From: JAYZDP01 sp036337765
GTDB lineage: Bacteria; Acidobacteriota; Thermoanaerobaculia; Multivoradales; Multivoraceae
Assembly: GCA_036337765.1 (NCBI GenBank)
Contig: JAYZDP010000215.1
Span: 1-63,374 of the forward strand
Direction of reading: 5' to 3'
Length of the DNA stretch: 63,374 nt
Shown here: piece by piece, positions 44,460 through 53,134 of the stretch
Layout of the letters: each line of letters begins with the position of its first letter
How positions within the stretch are numbered: the stretch's first letter is position 1
Made by a program: the position numbers and the translations under genes
Notes under the pieces: model-generated
Seen by the model: the letters and a program-made list of their open reading frames with translations, nothing else
The model's database searches: none
What the model was told of the DNA's origin: nothing

Positions 44460-45881
44460 GTGGCTGAGATCTTCAAGAAGAGTGGCTGGTACAGCCTCTC
44501 CGAGGACTCCCTGTGGAGCCTTGGAAGGTTCCTGATCCTCCTGGCGGTCTCTTTGGGGGGATGGCAGGGCTACCTGAAGTGGGACGAGTACACCCTCGAG
44601 CGTCGAGCGGGACAGAGTCTCAACGCGGCGCGGGATATGCTGGCCGGGGTCGGCGAAGGCGAGGTCGCGGGCGGCTTCTCGGGCGAGCTTTCGGAAGCCG
44701 AGCTCAATCTGAGTGAGGCCGAGACTGCCTGGGTTGAGGGCTCCCTCCGTACGGCGCTGTTCAAGGCACGGGTGAGTCGCGGCATCGTGGTCGACGTGCT
44801 GGACTCCATCCAGAATCCGGGGCGCCGGGGCGAGGCCCGCTTCATCTACGTCGAGGGCGAGGTCGACTACCGGCGGGGAGAGACCGGGCTGTTTCGCCGT
44901 GCGCGCCCACGCGACGTGTTGTACGAAGGCGACTACGTCCGCTCTTCGGCTCGCGGGTCGGCGGAGGTGTTGTTCGACAGCGACGGGACGCTGTTTACCG
45001 TGCGCCCAGGCACCATGCTCAAAGTGCAGCGGGACCTCAGCTTGCGTGGCCGCGGCGAGCCGGTACGCATGGAGTACGGCTGGGTCGATCTTCAGACCTC
45101 GCGCCGGACGAGCGGCATCGAGACGGTGTACGCGGCGCTGCGGGTCGAGACCGAGTCGGAAGCCAGCGTGACCTTCGCCGTGAACTCGCAGACCGGAGTC
45201 TGCGCGGTGGGCAAGGGGACTGCGGAGATCGCCTCCACCGAGAGCGGCGAGAAGCGCGAGCTGGCCGAGCTCGAGCAGGTCGTGCAGCGCCAAGAGGAGC
45301 TGGGCGAGACTAGGGTGCTGCTCGACCAGCCGGAGGCCGTCGGGCCGCCCAACAACTTCGACCTCAATCTCGATTGTGACCGCGAGGTGGTGCTGTCCTG
45401 GTCGGGAGTCGAGGGGGCCAGGGGCTACCAGCTACAGGTCTCTCGCAACCGCCTCTTCGGCGAGCGCCTGGTCGACCAGACGCGTGGTAAGACCAGCGCA
45501 ACGCTCGGCATCAATGGCGAGGGCAATTTCTTCTGGCGTGTTGCGGCACTGGCCGACGACGGGGTCCTTGGCCCCTGGAGCCTGCTGTGCAAGTTCCGGG
45601 TGATGTCGCTCAACGGTGCTAGCTGGACCGACACGGTGGCCCCGGATCTTCAGATCTCGAGAGTCAACGTCAACGGCACGATCGTGATCATCAGCGGCAA
45701 GACCGAGCCGGGCGTCAAGCTCGAGATCGACGGCCAACGCACTCCCGTAGACGCGGATGGAACCTTCTCGCTGTCATTCTCCCCACACTCGGACGGAGAG
45801 GTCGATCTGCTCGTTTCCGCCATCGACGCCTCCGGCAACCGCACCGCGCAGACGCGCCAGGTCTATATCGAGCCGCTGTAG
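44460..45881 (+). CDS. FecR-domain envelope protein with Ig/FN3-like modules
   Basis: 473 residues from a GTG start. One membrane segment (about 22-38), a helical region about 50-110, then a FecR domain (about 120-200; VEGEVDYRRGETGLFRRARP, DYVRSSARGSAEVLFDSDGT, FTVRPGTMLKV), an FN3-like module about 300-380 (VVLSWSGVEGARGYQLQVSR; NFFWRVAALADDG) and a C-terminal Ig-like domain (IVIISGKTEPGVKLEIDGQ). This predicts a periplasmic or surface-facing protein. FecR domains often transmit envelope signals or bind glycan; no sigma factor gene adjoins, so the role is open. Confidence 0.8.
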   Translation: MAEIFKKSGWYSLSEDSLWSLGRFLILLAVSLGGWQGYLKWDEYTLERRAGQSLNAARDMLAGVGEGEVAGGFSGELSEAELNLSEAETAWVEGSLRTALFKARVSRGIVVDVLDSIQNPGRRGEARFIYVEGEVDYRRGETGLFRRARPRDVLYEGDYVRSSARGSAEVLFDSDGTLFTVRPGTMLKVQRDLSLRGRGEPVRMEYGWVDLQTSRRTSGIETVYAALRVETESEASVTFAVNSQTGVCAVGKGTAEIASTESGEKRELAELEQVVQRQEELGETRVLLDQPEAVGPPNNFDLNLDCDREVVLSWSGVEGARGYQLQVSRNRLFGERLVDQTRGKTSATLGINGEGNFFWRVAALADDGVLGPWSLLCKFRVMSLNGASWTDTVAPDLQISRVNVNGTIVIISGKTEPGVKLEIDGQRTPVDADGTFSLSFSPHSDGEVDLLVSAIDASGNRTAQTRQVYIEPL

Positions 45882-46209
45882 ACGCGCGGCGAGGAACGAC
45901 CCCCCTCGAGTGCACTCGCGGAAAGGGCCGCCCGGCCCCGGAGGTGGACCAGATCGGGAAAGCTTCCCGAGAAGTCTCTCCGGAGCCCCTTGCCCCAACC
46001 TCAGGGGGGCGCCGCCGCCAACGGTCACGCGCCGGGGCCGTGAGCCATGGCCGACGAGTTCACTGTGTGGGATCCCGCCCGTCAGCGGGGAACCTACGGA
46101 GACTCACTTTGGCGACGGCACCCACCCCTGTCTTGGGTCCAAATCGTGAAAACAAAGGACATTTGACGCCTGTACAGCGTCCCGATTGCACAGTACGCTA
46201 TGCGTTCCC
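45882..46209. other. 328-base non-coding region before mreB
   Basis: No convincing gene. It is GC-rich up to 46140, with clear hairpins such as TCGGGAA-AGC-TTCCCGA (45954-45970) and ACCC/GGGT pairings near 46110-46138, then turns less GC-rich (46141-46200) before mreB. TTGACG (46163-46168) is a possible -35 but I see no good -10 at 16-18 bases. Could hold a structured leader or a small RNA; I recognise no known family. Confidence 0.4.
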
Positions 46210-47232
46210 GTGCCCTCACTGTTTCGATTTTTCTCGAACGACCTCGCAATCGACCTGGGGACCGCAAATACGCTGGTCTTTGCCGCCGATCGTGGCATCG
46301 TCGTGCGCGAGCCGTCGGTCGTCGTCCTGAACAAGAAGTCGAACCGAATCGAGGCGGTCGGCAACGCCGCGAAGGAGATGCTGGGGCGGACGCCCGGCAA
46401 TATCGAGTCGGTTCGGCCGATGAAGGACGGTGTGATCGCCGACTTCGACATCACGGAGAAGATGTTGAAGTACTTCATCCGCCAGGCTCATGGGGGTCGC
46501 CGCTTCCCGGCGCGTCCACGGATCGTGATCGGTGTGCCTTCGGAGATCACGCCGGTCGAGAAGCGCGCGGTCAAGGAGTCGGCGATGTCGGCCGGCGCCT
46601 CGGAGGTCTTTCTCGTCGAGCAGGCGATGATGGCGGCGATCGGCGCCGGGCTTCCGGTGACCGAGCCGTCGGGCAACATGGTCGTCGACATAGGCGGCGG
46701 CACCACGGACGTGGCGGTGATCTCGCTGTCGGGGACGGTCTACTCGCGGTCCGTGCGAGTGGCCGGAAATGCGATGGACGACTCGGTTGTCCAGTACTTG
46801 AAGCGGAAGTACAACCTGCTGATCGGCGAGCGCACTGCCGAGCACATCAAGATGGAGCTGGGGTCGGCCTATCCGCTCGAGGACGAGCTGACGCTCGACA
46901 TCAAGGGTCGCGACCTGGTCGAAGGCGTGCCGAAAACTCTGACCATCTGCGACGCGGAGATCCGTGAGGCCCTCGCGGAGCCGGTGGGCACCATCGTCGA
47001 GGTGGTACGGTGGGCCCTGGAGCGGACTCCGCCCGAGCTCTCAGCCGACATCATGGACAAGGGAATCGTGCTCTCCGGAGGCGGCGCGTTGCTACGCAAC
47101 CTCGACCAACGCCTACGAGAAGAGACTGGCCTGCCGGTGGTGCCCGCCGAAGATCCGCTGGCATCGGTCGTACTCGGTACCGGCCGGGTGCTCGAGGACA
47201 TCGATCTCCTTCGACGAGTCTCGCTGTTGTGA
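46210..47232 (+). CDS. mreB: Rod shape-determining protein MreB
   Basis: Bacterial actin that organises lateral cell-wall synthesis. From GTG at 46210 it has 340 residues and starts PSLFRFFSNDLAIDLGTANTLVF. Actin-fold ATP motifs: DLGTANT (phosphate 1), VVDIGGGTTDVAVISL (phosphate 2) and IVLSGGGALLRNLDQRL (adenosine). The frame is open a little further upstream (46186, TTG), but homology begins at 46210. It starts the operon mreB-mreC-mreD-mrdA-rodA. Confidence 0.95.
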   Translation: MPSLFRFFSNDLAIDLGTANTLVFAADRGIVVREPSVVVLNKKSNRIEAVGNAAKEMLGRTPGNIESVRPMKDGVIADFDITEKMLKYFIRQAHGGRRFPARPRIVIGVPSEITPVEKRAVKESAMSAGASEVFLVEQAMMAAIGAGLPVTEPSGNMVVDIGGGTTDVAVISLSGTVYSRSVRVAGNAMDDSVVQYLKRKYNLLIGERTAEHIKMELGSAYPLEDELTLDIKGRDLVEGVPKTLTICDAEIREALAEPVGTIVEVVRWALERTPPELSADIMDKGIVLSGGGALLRNLDQRLREETGLPVVPAEDPLASVVLGTGRVLEDIDLLRRVSLL

Positions 47233-48074
47233 CGGCCGGGCGTCGCAGCAACCTGACTTTTCTCGCGCTGCTCGTCGCTCAGTTCATTCTGCTTTCGTTC
47301 TCGGTACGTAACGCCGACGGCGCGCGTACCCGGCTGGAGGAAGCGGCGCTGGCAGCGGTGGCTCCGGTGACGCGCGTGGTCGACTCCTCGATCGAGGGGT
47401 TTCGCGGCGTTCCCGATCGATTCAAGAGCCGTCTGGATCTCGAGAACGAGGTGGTTGCGCTCGAGCAGCAGGTCGATGCCCTGATGATGGAACGGTCCCG
47501 GCTGCAGCACGTGGAGGATCAGGTCGAACGGCTCTCCGATGCGCTGGGCTACAAGGCCCCGTTCGAGGGGCAGGTCCGGCTCGCCGACGTCGTCTACGTC
47601 GATCACTCCTCGCGCCTACAGACCCTGTTTCTCTATCTGCCGGGGCGCCCAGCGGGGCTCTCGAGCCCGGTCACCGCTCCTGACGGGCTGGTGGGCCGTG
47701 TCATCCTCGCGGAGGGCGCGTATTCGAAGGTCCAGCTGATCACCGACCGGGCCTCAGGCGTTGGCGCGATGATCGAGCGTACACGGCGTCAAGGAATCGC
47801 ACGGGGCGCGGGTCGTGGCGGAATGACGCTCGAATACCTGCCTCTGCAGGCCGATGTCCTTGTCGGGGATCGGGTCGTGACCTCGGGCACTGACGGGATC
47901 TACCCCAGAGGCGTGGCGATCGGCACGGTGACCAAGGTCGAGCCTGGCACGGAGCTCTTCCATCGCGTCGAGCTCATCCCGGCGGTGGATTTCGGCCTGC
48001 TAGACCAGGTCTTCGTGGTGCTCGGCGACACCCTCCCCGGCCGGCTCAAGGGCAGCATGAGTGCGAGTCCTTAG
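47229..48074 (+). CDS. mreC: Rod shape-determining protein MreC
   Basis: Bitopic inner-membrane protein linking MreB to the wall synthases. 281 residues from a GTG overlapping the mreB stop: an N-terminal transmembrane helix (FLALLVAQFILLSF), a coiled coil (about 70-105; LDLENEVVALEQQVDALMMERSRL) and two beta-rich periplasmic domains (LVGRVILAEGAYSKVQLITDRASGVGAMIE; VGDRVVTSGTDGIYPRGVAIGTV), all typical for MreC. Confidence 0.93.
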   Translation: MTAGRRSNLTFLALLVAQFILLSFSVRNADGARTRLEEAALAAVAPVTRVVDSSIEGFRGVPDRFKSRLDLENEVVALEQQVDALMMERSRLQHVEDQVERLSDALGYKAPFEGQVRLADVVYVDHSSRLQTLFLYLPGRPAGLSSPVTAPDGLVGRVILAEGAYSKVQLITDRASGVGAMIERTRRQGIARGAGRGGMTLEYLPLQADVLVGDRVVTSGTDGIYPRGVAIGTVTKVEPGTELFHRVELIPAVDFGLLDQVFVVLGDTLPGRLKGSMSASP

Positions 48075-48576
48075 GTTCTTTCTCGCGCTCGTCGCGGCGC
48101 TGGTGGTCCATCTGGTGCTGGTAGGCGCCGAGCCCCAGGCGTCGCGGGTCTTCGACCCGTTCCTGATTGTCATCGTCCTTCAGGCCATGCGTGGCGACAT
48201 CGTATTCGCGATGGTGTCCGGAGCCCTCGTAGGGCTGACACAGGACGCCGTGAGTGGCGGTCTCTACGGTCTGCACGGCTTCGCCGGGACGGTGGTCGGC
48301 TACGTGCTCGCCGGGGCCGTGCGATTCTTGAGCCTGCAGAAGTTCTACTACGTGATTCTCTTCTTCGCCGCTGCGGTACTCGTGAAGGAGATCGTCGTTC
48401 AGCTGCTATTCGTCGCCCTGCTGCGCCGACCCGAGGTCCCCCTGCTGGACGACCTCGTACTGCAGGTCGTGCTCGCCGGGCTGGTGGGGGCGGCCGCGGT
48501 GGCAACGGTCGAGACGCTGTCGCAGCGGCTCTCCGCCTGGCGGCGCAGCCGCCGGCCACGAGTATCGCTGGAGTAG
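48061..48576 (+). CDS. mreD: Rod shape-determining protein MreD
   Basis: 171-residue polytopic membrane protein of the elongasome. Five to six hydrophobic segments and the MreD-like PFLIVIVLQAMRGDIVFAMVSGALVGLTQDAVSGGLYGLHGF stretch (split over residues 33-75). The GTG start at 48061 lies inside the end of mreC (14-base overlap). Position between mreC and the PBP2 gene is diagnostic. Confidence 0.88.
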   Translation: MRVLRFFLALVAALVVHLVLVGAEPQASRVFDPFLIVIVLQAMRGDIVFAMVSGALVGLTQDAVSGGLYGLHGFAGTVVGYVLAGAVRFLSLQKFYYVILFFAAAVLVKEIVVQLLFVALLRRPEVPLLDDLVLQVVLAGLVGAAAVATVETLSQRLSAWRRSRRPRVSLE

Positions 48577-50364
48577 GTGATGGTCGTCGATCCCCAGGAG
48601 CGTCGGCGCCAGCTGGTGGTGCGAACCTGGCAGCTCGCCGCGCTGGGTGTGCTGCTGTTTTGCGCTGTGATCGTCGGCTACTGGTACATGCAAGTGGTGC
48701 GCGGTGCCTACTACCGCGAGTTGGCGGAGAACAACCGGCTGCGGGAAGAGCCCATTCAGGGCCCGCGCGGGCTAATCCTCGACCGCCACAGCCGACCGCT
48801 GGTCGAGAACGTTCCGAGCTATCACCTGATGCTGGATCGCAGCCGAAGCGCGGAGCTGGCCGAGTCGGTTCACTTCATGGCCAAGCGACTCGACATCACT
48901 ACCAAGGAGGTCGAGGCTCGTCTGGAGTCGTACTCCGCAGTGGCGAGCTTCCGGCCGATTCTGGTGGCCGAGGATCTCTCCCTGGATCAGGTCGCCGGTT
49001 TCGAGGCGATGAATCTGGAGCATCCCGAGTTCGAGATCGAGGTCCTGCAGCGTCGCTTCTACCGTCACGGCACGCAGCTTGCTCACGTCATGGGCTATCT
49101 CGGCGAAGCATCCGTGGACGACCTGGCGCGGCGTGCGGGGCTGCGCCCTGGCGACCTGGTGGGAGCTAGGGGCATCGAGCGGGCCTACGACCCGTTGCTG
49201 CGCGGCGTCGACGGCGCCCGGGTGGTGGTCGTGGACCATCGCGGCAAGCTGGTCGAGGAGCACGGTCGGGTGGCGGCGCAACCCGGCAACGACCTGCAGC
49301 TGACGCTCGACCTGGACCTGCAGCAGGAAGCCGAGCGCTTTTTCGAGGGGCAGGTCGGCAGCGCGATCGCCCTGGATCCGCGTACCGGAGAGATCCTCGC
49401 GATGGTGTCGTCGCCTTCTTACAACCCGAACGCATTCGCTCGCCGTCTCGACTCGCGCGAGTGGCAGGCGATCGTCGACGACGAGCACCATCCGTTACAG
49501 AACCGCTCGGTGCAGAACAGCTATCCGCCCGGCTCGGTCTACAAGATCGTCACGGCCATCGCCGCTCTGGAGGAGAACGTCGTCACGCCCGACGACACCT
49601 ACTACTGCTCCGGTTCGACGCGCATTCACGGCGGCCGGCGGCGGTGCTGGAAGCGGGGCGGCCACGGCACGGTGAACCTGCGCCAAGCGCTGCAGCACTC
49701 GTGTGACGTGTTCTTCTACCACCTGGGTCCGCGGCTCGAGATCGAGCGCATCGCCGACTGGTCGCGGCGGTTGGGGCTGGGCGTCGAGACCGGCATCGAC
49801 CTCCACGGGGAGAAGCCGGGCCTGGTGCCCGACAAGGAGTGGGCCCTGCGGGCCAGGGGCACCATGTGGTACCCGGGCGAGACAGTGTCGGTAGCGATCG
49901 GACAGGGACCGCTACTGGTCACTCCACTGCAGGCCGCCGTGATGGTGGCGACAGTCGCGAACGGCGGTGATGTGGTGACGCCGCACCTGGTGAAGGACTA
50001 CGCGCGGCCGCCGCGTCGCCGCGTCCAGCTTTCCCCCGAGACCCTGGCGGTGGTGCGCGGTGCGCTGCAGGATGTGGTCGACAGTGGCACCGGGCGCTCG
50101 GCGGCCGTCGCGGGCATGACGGTCGCTGGCAAGACCGGAACGGCCCAGGTCGTCAGCCAGGCCACTCAGATCGACTCGGCGGACCTTCCGTATGAGATCC
50201 GCGACCACGCCTGGTTTGCCTCGTTCGCGCCGGTCGAGAACGCGGAGCTGGTGGTGGTCGTTTTCGTCGAGCACGGCGGGCATGGCAGCTCCGCTGCGGC
50301 TCCGTTGGCCAAGATTCTCTATGAGAGACACTTCAGGTTCCTTCCCGACGATAGCGATACCTGA
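48577..50364 (+). CDS. mrdA: Penicillin-binding protein 2 (elongasome transpeptidase)
   Basis: Class B PBP that cross-links lateral wall peptidoglycan. 595 residues: one transmembrane helix (about 20-40), a pedestal region with RGLILDRHSRPLVEN, and a transpeptidase domain with catalytic Ser320 in SVYK (320-323), SCD (375-377) and KTG (519-521). GTG 48577 is directly followed by an ATG (48580), so either may be used. It lies next to rodA, its glycosyltransferase partner. Confidence 0.94.
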   Translation: MMVVDPQERRRQLVVRTWQLAALGVLLFCAVIVGYWYMQVVRGAYYRELAENNRLREEPIQGPRGLILDRHSRPLVENVPSYHLMLDRSRSAELAESVHFMAKRLDITTKEVEARLESYSAVASFRPILVAEDLSLDQVAGFEAMNLEHPEFEIEVLQRRFYRHGTQLAHVMGYLGEASVDDLARRAGLRPGDLVGARGIERAYDPLLRGVDGARVVVVDHRGKLVEEHGRVAAQPGNDLQLTLDLDLQQEAERFFEGQVGSAIALDPRTGEILAMVSSPSYNPNAFARRLDSREWQAIVDDEHHPLQNRSVQNSYPPGSVYKIVTAIAALEENVVTPDDTYYCSGSTRIHGGRRRCWKRGGHGTVNLRQALQHSCDVFFYHLGPRLEIERIADWSRRLGLGVETGIDLHGEKPGLVPDKEWALRARGTMWYPGETVSVAIGQGPLLVTPLQAAVMVATVANGGDVVTPHLVKDYARPPRRRVQLSPETLAVVRGALQDVVDSGTGRSAAVAGMTVAGKTGTAQVVSQATQIDSADLPYEIRDHAWFASFAPVENAELVVVVFVEHGGHGSSAAAPLAKILYERHFRFLPDDSDT

Positions 50365-51472
50365 GGACGGCCGCTTCACCGGCGGCCGCCTCAAGCGCAT
50401 CGAGAGAGTTGCGTGGTCGCTGCCGGTGTGCGCGCTCGCATTGGCGGTGGCCGGACTGACGGTGATCCAGAGCGCGTCGGTCGAGATGGCGACCGACTTC
50501 GTGTCGCGTCAGATCGTCTGGGTCGGGCTCGGCGTCGTTGTGATGATCATCGGCTTCTCGGTCAGCCACACGACGCTTCTGCGTTTCGCGTTTCCGCTCT
50601 ACCTGGCGGGGTTGGCGATGCTCGGCTCGCTCTTGTTTTTCGGTCACGAGGCGGGGGGTGCGCGCTCCTGGTTCGGGATCGCGGGCCTCGGTGGCCAGCC
50701 CGCGGACTTCATGAAGGTCGCCTCCGTCCTGATGTTGGTGCGCTATCTGTGCAGCGCCGAGAACAGGCGACTGCACGAGCGCGAAGTCTTGATCGCCGCC
50801 GCGATCGTCGGCATTCCGGCGGCGCTGATCGCGCTGCAGCCCGACCTCGGCAGTGCCGTAATGCTGTTTCCGGCGCTGGCGTCGTTGGTGTGGCTGAGCG
50901 GACTTCGGACCAAGACGCTGGCCGCCGCCTTCGTGCTCGTGGTGATCACCGGCGCCGCTGCCTGGACCTTCGGCCTCAAGGACTATCAGCGCGACCGCAT
51001 CCTGACTTTCGTACAGCCCGAGACCGACCCGCTGGGCCGCGGCTATCAGTTGCGCCAGTCGAAGATCGCGGTGGGATCGGGAGAACTGGTCGGCAAGGGG
51101 TTCATGCAGGGCACCCAGAGCCAGCTGCGCTTCCTGCCGGTCCGCCACACCGACTTCGTGTTCGCGGTGCTCGCCGAGGAGCGCGGCTTCGTGGGAGTCC
51201 TGGCGACTCTGGCACTCTTCCTGTACTACCTGTGGAGTTGCGTCCGGGTGGCGACCCGGGGTCGAGACGGACAGGCGATTCTGTTGGTGATCGGACTGGC
51301 CTCGATCATGGGCTTTCACATCTTCTACAACACCGGGATGATGATTGGTCTAGTTCCCATCACCGGCATCCCGCTTCCCTTCCTCAGTTACGGCGGCTCC
51401 TTCACCCTCTTTTGTTTCTTCTCCACGGGCGTCATCACCGGAGTCGACTACCGTCGCTGGGTGAACCGTTAG
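50321..51472 (+). CDS. rodA: RodA, SEDS-family peptidoglycan glycosyltransferase
   Basis: Polymerises lipid II with PBP2. 383 residues, about ten membrane segments, and SEDS motifs: ALQPDLGSAVMLFPAL (catalytic-loop Asp), QLRFLPVRHTDFVFAVLAEERGF, GIPLPFLSYGGSF. The ATG at 50321 overlaps mrdA by 44 bases; no other canonical start lies between it and the first membrane helix. The stop codon sits in an 18-bp inverted repeat. Confidence 0.93.
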   Translation: MRDTSGSFPTIAIPEDGRFTGGRLKRIERVAWSLPVCALALAVAGLTVIQSASVEMATDFVSRQIVWVGLGVVVMIIGFSVSHTTLLRFAFPLYLAGLAMLGSLLFFGHEAGGARSWFGIAGLGGQPADFMKVASVLMLVRYLCSAENRRLHEREVLIAAAIVGIPAALIALQPDLGSAVMLFPALASLVWLSGLRTKTLAAAFVLVVITGAAAWTFGLKDYQRDRILTFVQPETDPLGRGYQLRQSKIAVGSGELVGKGFMQGTQSQLRFLPVRHTDFVFAVLAEERGFVGVLATLALFLYYLWSCVRVATRGRDGQAILLVIGLASIMGFHIFYNTGMMIGLVPITGIPLPFLSYGGSFTLFCFFSTGVITGVDYRRWVNR

Positions 51473-51500
51473 GGGATGCTAGTAGCATCCCCCAACGGTT
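51464..51500 (+). terminator. Inverted repeat spanning the rodA stop codon
   Basis: Arms 51464-51481 and 51483-51500 pair over 17 of 18 bases and the left arm carries the TAG stop. The hairpin is very tight and is followed by CTTGCTGTTGG, not by a U tract. The same following sequence occurs after the pepF hairpin. Confidence 0.6.
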
Positions 51501-51501
51501 C

Positions 51502-51549
51502 TTGCTGTTGGCGCCGCAGACGGCGCGTGTTCGCTTCCGGCGGACCTCC
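51502..51549. repeat. Second intergenic repeat module, copy 1
   Basis: Begins TTGCTGTTGGC and continues through TTCGCTTCCGGCGGACCTCC. The copy at 60787-60834 shares the first 11 bases exactly and a diverged TTCGGTCCGGGCG-type second half. Both follow a stop-codon-spanning hairpin. The rest of the region before rng (51550-51610) shows no further feature. Confidence 0.5.
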
Positions 51550-51610
51550 AGCTCACCGTGCTTCAAACGCGGTGACCTAGGATCCAGGTCGCGCCGATTG
51601 GCTTCGCACG

Positions 51611-53134
51611 ATGAACAAGAGAATGCTCGTTGAACAGGATCCGTTTCAGACGCGGATCGCCGTGCTGGAGGACGATCGGGTGGCGGAGATCCTGGTGGAG
51701 AACCGTCGTGCGCGAAGCCTCGTCGGAGGAATCTTCAAGGGACGCGTAACGCGCGTGCTGCCTGGAATGCAGGCGGCGTTCGTTTACATCGGGCTCGATC
51801 GCGACGCCTTTCTGTACGTTCGGGACGCGATGTCGGGAGACGCCGACGCCACGCTGGAGGCAGCGACGGGGGAGGAGCCCCGCACCGACGGCGGCACGCG
51901 CGACGCTGGCGAGGGTGACCCAGCGCCCTCCATCGAGGACCTGGTCCAGCAGGGCGAGGAGATCCTGATCCAGGTGCGCAAGGAGCCGCTGGCTCACAAG
52001 GGCGCCCGCGTCACTACGCAGATTGCACTTCCCAGCCGGTTCATGGTCTTGCTTCCGGGCTCGACGCATGTCGGCGTGTCACGACGCATCGAGGCGGGCG
52101 CGGAGAAGAGTCGGCTGCGAGCCCTCGCCGAGGAGCTCAAGCCGACGGGCGCGGGGTTGATCGTGCGTACCGAGGCCTTCGGGTGCGAGCGAGAGGATCT
52201 TGCCCACGATGTCGAGAGCCTGCTCGGCGTCTGGGAAGGGTTAGCGCAGCAGGCGAAGGAGGCTCCGGCTCCTTCGCAGTTACACCACGACCTCGATCTC
52301 GAGCTCAGAGCCGTGCGTGACCTGGTGGCCGACGACTTCGGAGAGGTGGTCGTCGGCTCCGAAGCGCTGCGCCAGACTTTAGCTTCCTTTCTCGAGGAGA
52401 ATCGCGAGGACCTTGCGTCGCGCGTGCGCTACGACTCTGCGGGGCGTCTGTTTCACCGCTTCGGAGTCGACAAGGAGATCGAGGCCAGCCTGCAGAGCCG
52501 TGTCTGGCTGCGCTCTGGTGGCTACCTCGTGGTCCACCCGACCGAGGCTCTGGTCGCGATCGACGTGAACACCGGCCGCTTTGTTGGCAAGAGCAGCCTC
52601 GAGGACACGATCCTGAAGACCAACCTCGAGGCGGTGCGCGAGGTCGTGCGACAGATCCGCCTGCGCGACCTCGGCGGGATCATCGTCATCGACTTCATCG
52701 ACATGGAGCAGCAGGTCAATCGCGACCAGGTCTTCGCTGCGCTCGAAGGAGAGCTGGCGAAGGATCGGTCCCGTACCCGTGTCCTGAACATCTCGGAGTT
52801 CGGTCTCGTCGAGCTGACACGCAAGCGTAGCCGCTCGAACCTGCGCTCGTTGCTGACCGAGCCGTGCTCGATCTGTACCGGCAGTGGGCGGGTCCGTCGC
52901 CCCAGCTCCGTCTGTCTCGACCTGCGCCGCGCCGTTGTGAATCGACTCGGCGACAACGGCAGACCTGCCGGGGCGCTGCGCCTGATGTTGAGGGTCCACC
53001 CCGACGTCGCCGCTGCGCTCGAGGAAGGAGACCGGGCAGTGCTCAACGAGATCGAGAGGCTCTGCGGGGACGAGGTTGTCGTGCAGGGCGACGCCGCCCT
53101 GCGCCGCGAGCACTTCGATGTCGTGGAGCTCTGA
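51611..53134 (+). CDS. rng: Ribonuclease E/G family endoribonuclease
   Basis: RNase G-like enzyme for mRNA decay and 16S rRNA 5' maturation. 507 residues: S1 domain (about 35-140; GGIFKGRVTRVLPGMQAAFVYIGLDRDAFLYVRD, interrupted by an acidic insertion), then the RNase H-like catalytic core with metal ligands Asp318 (DVNTG) and Asp361 (DFIDM), and the zinc-link CSIC (Cys419, Cys422). There is no RNase E-type C-terminal scaffold. It follows rodA as in many Gram-negative mre clusters. Confidence 0.94.
   Translation: MNKRMLVEQDPFQTRIAVLEDDRVAEILVENRRARSLVGGIFKGRVTRVLPGMQAAFVYIGLDRDAFLYVRDAMSGDADATLEAATGEEPRTDGGTRDAGEGDPAPSIEDLVQQGEEILIQVRKEPLAHKGARVTTQIALPSRFMVLLPGSTHVGVSRRIEAGAEKSRLRALAEELKPTGAGLIVRTEAFGCEREDLAHDVESLLGVWEGLAQQAKEAPAPSQLHHDLDLELRAVRDLVADDFGEVVVGSEALRQTLASFLEENREDLASRVRYDSAGRLFHRFGVDKEIEASLQSRVWLRSGGYLVVHPTEALVAIDVNTGRFVGKSSLEDTILKTNLEAVREVVRQIRLRDLGGIIVIDFIDMEQQVNRDQVFAALEGELAKDRSRTRVLNISEFGLVELTRKRSRSNLRSLLTEPCSICTGSGRVRRPSSVCLDLRRAVVNRLGDNGRPAGALRLMLRVHPDVAAALEEGDRAVLNEIERLCGDEVVVQGDAALRREHFDVVEL

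Noticed and set aside
45895..46140. 6S RNA, RNase P RNA or riboswitch before mreB
   Set aside because: Hairpins are present, but I could not find the conserved cores of these RNA families; kept only as an unclassified non-coding region.
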